From positions 1-44,586 of the IMG/VR virus record IMGVR_UViG_3300048930_000060: a stretch of DNA of 44,586 bases; one strand, written 5' to 3'. How positions within the stretch are numbered: the first letter of the stretch is position 1; every line of letters begins with the position of its first letter. The DNA is from a virus. The translations under genes were made by a program, and so were the position numbers. Of this stretch, positions 38,338 to 44,586 are shown in pieces. The notes under the pieces are model-generated. The model ran no database searches, was not told the origin of the DNA, and saw only the letters and a list, made by a program, of their open reading frames with translations.

Positions 38338-40634
38338 AACAATTCAACCTCATTAATTCGTGCTTTCAATGCGCCATTAGCTGCAAGGAGTTGCAGCATG
38401 GAGCCGTGTAGTGCAGACATTTCATCACGCAAAGTAGCAACTTCCGTCACTAACAATGCGTGTTCTTGGACAATCTTCCGTGTCTGCGCTGGAAGATGCA
38501 GCAAGCTTGGGTATACATCATCTTGAATTGGAACAGGTCGCTGTGTAAGAGCTAACGCTGCTAAGAGTCCATTATCTACAATAGAGGGGCTGGAAGCTAC
38601 AACCTCATCCAATCCTGCAATCTCATAAGGGCTGTGGATGTGTCCTATATCACTCTTATAACTGATATCAACAACATCGCTTGAAGCTGTCTCAAGCGTT
38701 ACCAACCTGTCTTCTAGCCCAGCAACTTGTTGAGTGGTATGGAGATGCCCGTTATTACTCTTGCTGTCTAAGGCTGCTTCCAACCCTATTGTAGCTTCCA
38801 TTCCATGTATATGGAGGTGAGGGGCTTTACTAGCCAGAGCGCCTTTCAGTCCAGTTACATTGTCTATCGTATGCGTGTGGCTTAAAGGGGCCTTACCAGC
38901 AAGAGCTGTTACCAACCCGGTCACTTGAGACTGGGTGTGGGTGTGTCCCGGTTGGGAAGCATTGTTAGCCAGAGTTAAGGAGTTGTTAACTCCGATATCA
39001 AGTTTAGACGCTGCAACTGATCCAGTACGCAAGTCGGCAGCTATCTGCTGTCCTGTCAGTGTAATAGCTATCTCAGGGGTATCAACTTTAGTTACAGCAG
39101 AATGACGAGCAGCCGTGTTAGCCGCTACATTAGCATTGCTATTCACTGCCGTTGTGAAGTTGGTGATATTAGCTGCTACATGGGTGTGTCCGGGCTGTGA
39201 TGCATTGTCAGCCTTATCCAATGACAAGTTGACACTAGCATCTAGCTTGGTTTCATCAATAGAGCCACTAACAAGCGTAGCTGTTATCTGCTGTCCAGAC
39301 AGAGCAAGATCAATCTCTGGCGAAGAAACAACGGTAACAGCATCATGTCCACCGGGGAGAGCATCCACTCTCGCTTCTAACGCTTCCACTTCTTTCTGTA
39401 TCTGGCGAGTAGCTGCTGGTAGGTGCAACAGGCTTGTCGTAGCCCGCACCATGTCCAAACTGTTGTTAGTGCTAGAGTCTAACTTGCTCTCATCAATACT
39501 ACCAGCAATCAAGCTAGCAGTGATGTCCTGACCCACTAGCGTAAAGTCAATCTCTGAGCTGTCAGTTACAGTGACGGGAACATGACCACCCCCTAGCCCA
39601 GCTACCGTAGTTTCCAAAACATCTAGGTCTTTAGCAATCCTAGCTGTCTGTGCAGGGAGGTGTAGCAGGCTACCGGCGTAGCTGGTATCTTCTATCTTCG
39701 CTTGCTGGGTTAAGGCTGATAACGCAAGGGCTTGAGCTGCTACAACAGAAGTGTTGTTAGACACAGCAGCATCAAAGTCTGAGAGATCAGACGTAGTGTG
39801 GCCATGCCCCGGCCTTGAGGCTGTATTCGCCAATGCTAGAGAAGAGTTGACATCCACATCTAGCTTCGTAGAACTAATAGACCCTTCCACCAGAGAAGCA
39901 GAGATATCATCTCCTACAAGAGTGAACTCGATCTCTGGGCTATCTGTTACGTCAGCTTCCGGTTCTGGGTTAGCAGGGGGATGAAAGCTCATCATCGCTG
40001 CTAGCAGTGCAGTATCTTCAATCTCAGGATGTTGGTGTCCGGGTCTGGAAGCTGTAGCTCCTAGTGCAAGAGCTTCGTGAACACTGTCTGTCAGTGTAGC
40101 TGTGATGTCTTGTACACTAAGGGTTAACTCAATGTCATCCGATTGTGTCACTGTTACAGCGTCATGACCACCCCCTAGCCCAGAGACAACCAACTCCAGA
40201 TCATCCAACTCTTTAGCTGTCTTCTTTACTTGAGCAGGAAGAGAGAGGAGAGAGGCTGCTATTAGATCAGCATTCTCGATGGTGGATAACGCTTCCGAAG
40301 TCTCACCTTTGAAAGCTGCGAGTTGAGCCGGAAGTGACAGCAGTGAATGAGCTACTACTTCATCCCCCATCTCCAAGCCCACAATATCGTCTGCATTGTG
40401 TTGGTGTCCGGGGCGGGAGGCTGTAGCCCCTAATGCCAGTCCTTCGTTCACACTACCAGTCAGCTTGCTCTCGTCGATACTACCATCAGCTATCTCAAAG
40501 GTGTCAGCATCAAACGACAGTTGGGTAATTGTATATGCAATCTTCTCCAACTCTTCAGTCAGATAGCGTTCCTTCCCCTCTGGGTCAGAAGGGATGAGAG
40601 GGTTGGGTGTATACTCAATAGGAGGGAGAGCCAT
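38328..40634 (-). CDS. Long repetitive tail fibre with His-x-His motifs
   Basis: 768 residues built of repeated units. Five or six copies of a block like VTVTDSPEIEFTLVGQDI, (T/S)A(S/T)L.(E/A)GSI..(T/S)KLD..VN.SL, each end in ASRPGHQH or ASQPGHTH, with intervening coiled coils carrying LLHLPAQ. HxH occurs at least six times; in T4 short-tail fibres such histidines bind metal along the trimer axis. The N-terminus (LPPIEYTPNPLIPSDPEGKE) looks like a tail-attachment segment. It begins in a TAATG overlap with the nozzle gene. Imperfect AGTCTGA dyad at 39776-39793. Confidence 0.8.
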   Translation of the reverse strand: MALPPIEYTPNPLIPSDPEGKERYLTEELEKIAYTITQLSFDADTFEIADGSIDESKLTGSVNEGLALGATASRPGHQHNADDIVGLEMGDEVVAHSLLSLPAQLAAFKGETSEALSTIENADLIAASLLSLPAQVKKTAKELDDLELVVSGLGGGHDAVTVTQSDDIELTLSVQDITATLTDSVHEALALGATASRPGHQHPEIEDTALLAAMMSFHPPANPEPEADVTDSPEIEFTLVGDDISASLVEGSISSTKLDVDVNSSLALANTASRPGHGHTTSDLSDFDAAVSNNTSVVAAQALALSALTQQAKIEDTSYAGSLLHLPAQTARIAKDLDVLETTVAGLGGGHVPVTVTDSSEIDFTLVGQDITASLIAGSIDESKLDSSTNNSLDMVRATTSLLHLPAATRQIQKEVEALEARVDALPGGHDAVTVVSSPEIDLALSGQQITATLVSGSIDETKLDASVNLSLDKADNASQPGHTHVAANITNFTTAVNSNANVAANTAARHSAVTKVDTPEIAITLTGQQIAADLRTGSVAASKLDIGVNNSLTLANNASQPGHTHTQSQVTGLVTALAGKAPLSHTHTIDNVTGLKGALASKAPHLHIHGMEATIGLEAALDSKSNNGHLHTTQQVAGLEDRLVTLETASSDVVDISYKSDIGHIHSPYEIAGLDEVVASSPSIVDNGLLAALALTQRPVPIQDDVYPSLLHLPAQTRKIVQEHALLVTEVATLRDEMSALHGSMLQLLAANGALKARINEVELLCL

Positions 40635-42226
40635 TACAGACTACCTACAGGTTTCCATTCAATCGTGTACCCGTTGAGCGTAAACGCCCCTGCACATTCA
40701 AACCTCACACCAATATACCTACCCACTACGTGGACATCTACATCAACATCTATATTCGGATCAAACACTACCACAGCACTAGGTGTAGGTGTGATGGTTT
40801 GCCGATCACTGCAATACACTGTAATGGTAACAGGGAGTGACCCATCAATATGAGGGACTATCCTCTCCACCATCTTGAACCGTCTGTCGTTGTCGAAGTC
40901 TACCCCAATCCTCTGGACATATGAGGTGGGCGAGAAGATATCGCTGCCATTCTCATTCTCCAGAGCAGAGAAGCTTTGATCTACATAGTGACTAACTAAC
41001 AATCCCTCAAGATTGGCATTCAGTGTAGTGTTCTCATCCCACAACGTATTATCCCTATCCCAGCTTTCATCATCGTCATCCCATGTAGTATCAGCGGGAG
41101 TTTCTGGAACGATAAAACCAGAGGCTATCCAGCTAGCTTGGTTCAACGCTTTACGTGACCAACTTTGGGTAGTCCAGTTCCACACTAATGCTCTATCAGC
41201 ATAAGGGACAGCTTCTACGTTCGCTTTCGAGATGTAGTAGATAATCACTTCAGAGTTGTTGTAGTCAGCTACCACTTTAGTCTCTTGTATATAGTCCGTG
41301 TGGACGTTGTTGAAGAATTCATCCTTCACCCAACCATCCATAACGTGTTCTTTCGTACTACCATTGTGGATATAGCAATCTGAAGAACCCAGCACAAAGT
41401 GCTTACCTTGGAATTCTACCACACAGTTTTTAGCTAGTATTCCTGTGTCTTCGGCAAAGAGCTTCCTGAACTTCATGGTGAACTCACCACCAATAAACTG
41501 CATCAACCAGACAGCATCCGTCTTGTAGACAACGAAGTAGTCACCCAGACTTAACCCATCAATCACTCTACCGGGAGAATCAGCGAGGGCATACAGGCCA
41601 GCTTGCTCTCCTACTACACTGGCATCCCAACTTACAGGAGGATCACCGAGCTGTGCAGGGCTGCTCCACCTTACCATGTTAGGGTAGCGGTTAGAATCTT
41701 CGTCGTAACAATCCAACGCCAGCAAGTAGTTCTTATAACTCCGTATCACTTCACAACGAGAGGAGGCACCCCACGGAGATGTGCTTGCCCAGTTAGCCAA
41801 GTCTTCAACCGCAGTGTAAGGAGCTTTAAGCATCTGAGGATGATCACTACGGTTGTTTAGAACGTGCAATTCATTGAATGGGGTTACGCTCCACGGGATA
41901 GAGCGCGAGTCATTAAACCCAGCCCCTACTTCTGTTGCGCCAGCACTATTCACTTTAAACACTTTACTATCCGCAGGGCCAGTTGTTTTCCCACAGACAA
42001 GCCAATAAGGAGCTTCACTATCCTCGAAGTAATGGATCAGAGTAGGACTAGCCCCAAGGACAAGAGAGCTGAATGGGTTGGAGCTTGCTTTGTTAGCATT
42101 AGTCCTTCCTCTACGGAAGTTAATATTATCCCCACTGCTCCACACTTGAGCAGGCATCTCAAACGGAGAGATATCCCCTACGATACCTGTGGGTTGGACA
42201 ACTTCTGTGCGTTCATAACTATCCAC
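40634..42226 (-). CDS. Tail nozzle / tubular tail protein
   Basis: 530 residues from GTG 42226 (AAGGA at good spacing). A beta-propeller-like series is visible: DNINFRRGRTNA, PYWLVCGKTTG, ELHVLNNRSDHPQML, then YFVVYKTDAVWLMQF and HFVLGSSDCYIHNG. This is the pattern of podovirus tail-tube/nozzle proteins (T7 gp12 / P22 gp10 role) that close the short tail. The next genes are fibres, as expected. Confidence 0.8.
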   Translation of the reverse strand: MDSYERTEVVQPTGIVGDISPFEMPAQVWSSGDNINFRRGRTNANKASSNPFSSLVLGASPTLIHYFEDSEAPYWLVCGKTTGPADSKVFKVNSAGATEVGAGFNDSRSIPWSVTPFNELHVLNNRSDHPQMLKAPYTAVEDLANWASTSPWGASSRCEVIRSYKNYLLALDCYDEDSNRYPNMVRWSSPAQLGDPPVSWDASVVGEQAGLYALADSPGRVIDGLSLGDYFVVYKTDAVWLMQFIGGEFTMKFRKLFAEDTGILAKNCVVEFQGKHFVLGSSDCYIHNGSTKEHVMDGWVKDEFFNNVHTDYIQETKVVADYNNSEVIIYYISKANVEAVPYADRALVWNWTTQSWSRKALNQASWIASGFIVPETPADTTWDDDDESWDRDNTLWDENTTLNANLEGLLVSHYVDQSFSALENENGSDIFSPTSYVQRIGVDFDNDRRFKMVERIVPHIDGSLPVTITVYCSDRQTITPTPSAVVVFDPNIDVDVDVHVVGRYIGVRFECAGAFTLNGYTIEWKPVGSL

Positions 42227-42228
42227 GC

Positions 42229-42939
42229 TTAGTCCTTAATCAGATAGATTACTGTATAGTACGGAGGTACGTTGGAGAGGGTTTCTCCAGCAGCTCCTTG
42301 TGCAATTGTGAAAGCGTGGTTGTGGCCTGAAGAAGCGTTCTGCGTAGCATTAGAGTCTGTAGTCAAGACAGTGCTGGTATGACCACCCCCACTGCCCCCT
42401 GAATAACTACCAGCTCCCCCGTCCACTTCAACAGTTACAGTGTGAGTGTGGGCGGGAAGTCCACTCTGGGCAGCCGTTAATGTCGTGTTATCAACGCTAA
42501 ACGCCTTAAGAGTGCCGCCAGAGACAAGTCGTATGTCAGTCTCAGTGTTACCACCCGTGTTACCAGTCCCTGCTGTAGGCCAGAACATACTTTGAGTAGG
42601 GGCAGAACCAAGTAAGAACTTCCCGCGAAGGTCGGGGGCAAATCCACCACCCGAGCGTCTAGCCCTACCATCACAGATAGTATAACCGAACGGGCCTTCG
42701 GGGTTAGTAGTATAGTCTCCTGCCCATGGTATAATCATATCTCGTTGGATCGTACCTAGTACTGCCAACCCTAGCTGTGTTAATGTCCCACCGTAGATAT
42801 CGTCTGAGGTGACATTAGGAAAGCAGGTTTTGAGGACACGTTTAATCTCACGGATAGCATTATCACCCATGCTTTTGGCTTCACTACCTAGTGGAGTAGT
42901 TTCATCCAACTCGTTTATATAGTTTGCGTCGTATGCCAT
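42229..42939 (-). CDS. Tail-collar-domain fibre tip protein
   Basis: 236 residues. The N-terminus (ANYINELDETTPLGSEAKS, then IKRVLKTCFPN) is the common phage fibre start. The middle GYTICDGRA, DLRGKFLLG and the end LSNVPPYYTVIYLIKD form the phage tail-collar (MdpB-like) domain. A Gly/Ser/His-rich insertion (GSYSGGSGGGHTSTV, HNHAF) lies just before the end and is probably the variable contact site. Likely a receptor-binding part. Confidence 0.8.
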   Translation of the reverse strand: MAYDANYINELDETTPLGSEAKSMGDNAIREIKRVLKTCFPNVTSDDIYGGTLTQLGLAVLGTIQRDMIIPWAGDYTTNPEGPFGYTICDGRARRSGGGFAPDLRGKFLLGSAPTQSMFWPTAGTGNTGGNTETDIRLVSGGTLKAFSVDNTTLTAAQSGLPAHTHTVTVEVDGGAGSYSGGSGGGHTSTVLTTDSNATQNASSGHNHAFTIAQGAAGETLSNVPPYYTVIYLIKD

Positions 42940-43836
42940 TTAAGCTCCGTTGAAATAGGCTCTGAGTCTTCGTGTTCCACTCTTTAGTTTGAGTGTCCCT
43001 TTCTTAACAATACAGTTGGTAGTGAGTGGGAGCCCTGCCAGTAACATTTGAGCTGCTTCTTCCCCTATTGCTGTCTGACTGGGTGGGAGAGGGTGTACTG
43101 GGGGGAACACTTGTGACAGTTCAGCCCCTTTCAGATCAACCACTCCTATGTAATCCAGAGGCCGCGTAGAAGCCATCTTCTGCCCTTGCCACCCCGGCCA
43201 TCCGAATGGGATCAGTGATGGGGCGTATGGAGGGGACATAAGTACCACTTGAGTCACTCCCGGCACCCACCATCCAGCTCTCACCATCTTCGCTCGTAAG
43301 ATGGAATACTTACTATAGAAGGTAGCTGCTGTCACCCCTTGTATTACATCGTTTGTTCCCAGACTGATAAAAATAACATCAAAATAAGTAGGAGAGCCGG
43401 GGATCGTAGATAGAGCAGTTGGTATAGTACGTTCTAATGTACTCCATCCACCTAAGTTAGCCCAGAAGTCGGCAGTGGTTCCTCCAGCCGCAGTTTGGTA
43501 CAAGTAAGCTTTAGTGGCACTGGTACTGAGTTGTAGCGTACTGGCCATCTGCATAGCAGAGTTCCCATTACTACCCAACCCCTGTCCGATGTACGTTAAG
43601 TCTCCAATACCTTGAGATGAGATCAGCTCGTTAGCCCTGCTTATTCCATTAGGGTCTAACACCCTCCACCCTAAGTTAGCTTCGCTGTACGGCACTTGTC
43701 CACTGGCAGAAGCATAGCATTCCAGATCAGGGTTGAAGACTTGTCCACCGGGAGGAACAGACCCACCGCTACCATAGCCATTGCTGTCTCCGAGAGAGGC
43801 ACAAACAAGTTTAGTTTTGCCAGTGTGCCAAGCCAT
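42940..43836 (-). CDS. SGNH/GDSL esterase (tail-associated)
   Basis: 298 residues. Block I has the nucleophile in ASLGDSNGYG (Ser18), GG at AAGGTTADFW looks like the oxyanion region, block III is SLGTNDV (Asn162), and block V supplies His248 in PPVHPLPPSQTAIG. This resembles the sialate O-acetylesterase branch. The usual Asp three residues before the His is Pro here, so the acid may come from elsewhere or be absent. The position between glycosidase and fibre genes suggests removal of acetyl groups from host surface polysaccharide. No signal peptide. Confidence 0.78.
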   Translation of the reverse strand: MAWHTGKTKLVCASLGDSNGYGSGGSVPPGGQVFNPDLECYASASGQVPYSEANLGWRVLDPNGISRANELISSQGIGDLTYIGQGLGSNGNSAMQMASTLQLSTSATKAYLYQTAAGGTTADFWANLGGWSTLERTIPTALSTIPGSPTYFDVIFISLGTNDVIQGVTAATFYSKYSILRAKMVRAGWWVPGVTQVVLMSPPYAPSLIPFGWPGWQGQKMASTRPLDYIGVVDLKGAELSQVFPPVHPLPPSQTAIGEEAAQMLLAGLPLTTNCIVKKGTLKLKSGTRRLRAYFNGA

Positions 43837-43837
43837 C

Positions 43838-44586
43838 TTAACTTCCTACAAAGTCAAAACTATAATCAATACTTAGCTGTAAAGCAATAGCGCCGAACGC
43901 ATAAACAGAGTCGCTAACAGTTTCTGTTGTAGCTGGGTAACGCGGTGGATCAGGGGGTGTTGTGTACTTCCACGGGGGGTATCCCCAATAAAACGTAATA
44001 TAGCCCTCAATAATCGGCATCACCGCGTCTAAAAACGCCACGTTTTCACTGTCTACCGTGCTCCAGTTGGACGATTCGCCAATAACAACCGGCATGTCGG
44101 TTTCTGCCCAGTCCTCTGCATACCCTATCGCCTGCGCCAGCGTGACCGGATTCAACAGGAAATTGGGCGGGTAGATGTGCGGCGAGAAAAAGTCGAGCAA
44201 ATCACCCGTGTTGTCAGGCCCAAATGACCCTGTAATAAATGGCAAAACGCCTATGGTCACATTCGCGCGCGGGTCATTGGCGCGGATCGCGGTAGCCAGC
44301 AGTGTCACCCAGTCCCGTACAGCGTCAGGCTGATCTATGGTGGCTACACCCCTTGCAATGCACGGGATGAAGTACAGGTCAGTGCCAGGGAACTGCCCTT
44401 GATACCACTCCGCAGCAGGGTCGCTACTGATAATTGGCTCACTGATCAGCTCATAACCGAGGATGGTAGACGAATGGCCCGCCGCATAGATTGCGCTTGC
44501 GAGGCTTTCAAAATAGAACTCCGATACCGCCCACCGATCCGCGTTTGAGAGCAGATCAAACCATGCCGGTATTGTGCTCGTGTGCC
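43838..44586 (-). CDS. GH5-like (clan GH-A) glycoside hydrolase, C-terminal part
   Basis: Continues the gene that starts at 506 and crosses the junction at codon 169; bases 44472-44586 duplicate 1-115. The full product has 379 residues. LGYELISEP holds the predicted acid/base Glu180, FFSPHIYP the HxY motif (His266 region), and MPVVIGESSNW the nucleophile Glu301. Together these are the GH-A pattern, but the Asn normally before the acid/base Glu is Ser. A strong aromatic loop (YITFYWGYPPWKY) follows the nucleophile and may line the sugar site. It should cleave a beta-linked surface polysaccharide. Stop TAA lies two bases before the esterase start. Confidence 0.8.
   Translation of the reverse strand, partial: HTSTIPAWFDLLSNADRWAVSEFYFESLASAIYAAGHSSTILGYELISEPIISSDPAAEWYQGQFPGTDLYFIPCIARGVATIDQPDAVRDWVTLLATAIRANDPRANVTIGVLPFITGSFGPDNTGDLLDFFSPHIYPPNFLLNPVTLAQAIGYAEDWAETDMPVVIGESSNWSTVDSENVAFLDAVMPIIEGYITFYWGYPPWKYTTPPDPPRYPATTETVSDSVYAFGAIALQLSIDYSFDFVGS
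44472..44586. repeat. Direct terminal repeat (right copy)
   Basis: Identical to positions 1-115. When the two copies are merged the glycosidase reading frame is continuous, giving a circular map of 44,471 bp. Confidence 0.95.

Noticed and set aside
1-44586. Search by eye for tRNA genes, CRISPR arrays, integrase, repressor and a phage RNA polymerase
   Set aside because: No T-loop/acceptor patterns, no regular repeat-spacer array and no such protein motifs were found; the genome appears virulent and host-polymerase dependent.

Overview
The window is an essentially complete genome of a virulent, short-tailed (podovirus-like) dsDNA phage. The first 115 bases recur exactly as the last 115 (1-115 = 44472-44586) and a glycosidase gene reads straight through the junction, so the molecule closes to a circle of 44,471 bp. 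I found no integrase, repressor, phage RNA polymerase, tRNA or CRISPR array. The phage encodes its own T7-type replication set (family A polymerase, primase-helicase, FEN-type exonuclease, ssDNA-binding protein, endonuclease VII) and a B12-dependent (class II) ribonucleotide reductase. The gene set recalls the SIO1/cobavirus-like (Zobellviridae) podoviruses of proteobacteria, but that placement is inference. The host is probably a Gram-negative bacterium read through its sigma-70 polymerase, because several near-consensus sigma-70 promoters are present.

Layout: two divergent transcription units leave a control region at about 9.6-10.4 kb and converge at 30.43 kb. The leftward (minus) late unit runs from 9.77 kb down to 1, through the circular junction, and from 44.47 kb down to 30.43 kb. 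Its order is: putative small terminase, basic protein, large terminase, portal, scaffold, major capsid protein, head-tail adaptor, chimeric fibre, clan-A (GH5-like) glycosidase, SGNH esterase, collar-domain fibre, tail nozzle, repetitive 768-aa fibre, small beta-rich proteins, internal/ejection proteins, two holin-like proteins and a GH24 lysozyme.

The rightward (plus) early/middle unit starts with an isolated promoter-gene-terminator unit (10.3-11.26 kb) and a repeat-rich non-coding stretch. Small genes follow, then a metalloprotease-like HExxH/vWA protein with its MoxR/CobS-type AAA+ partner (13.3-16.05 kb). Next come primase-helicase, polymerase, endonuclease VII and SSB, then a GC-rich cassette of small coiled-coil proteins (21.87-24.48 kb). 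The unit ends with the exonuclease, an HNH nuclease, an acyl-carrier-protein-like polypeptide, a metallophosphoesterase, DUF3310 and the ribonucleotide reductase. Genes are tightly packed, with ATGA/TAATG/TGATG overlaps almost everywhere.

Most unusual points: (i) the HExxH-vWA plus AAA+ pair beside a B12-dependent reductase; (ii) a tail module with a GH5-like glycosidase, an SGNH esterase and a lectin-like protein, part of it with foreign base composition; (iii) a dispersed dyad AGTCTGA-N3/4-TCAGACT in at least eight good copies; (iv) a shared promoter word TGGTATRATRTTAGTRY at three promoters; (v) two pairs of out-of-frame overlapping genes; (vi) a possible leaderless 26-codon reading frame at the 5' end of the late transcript.
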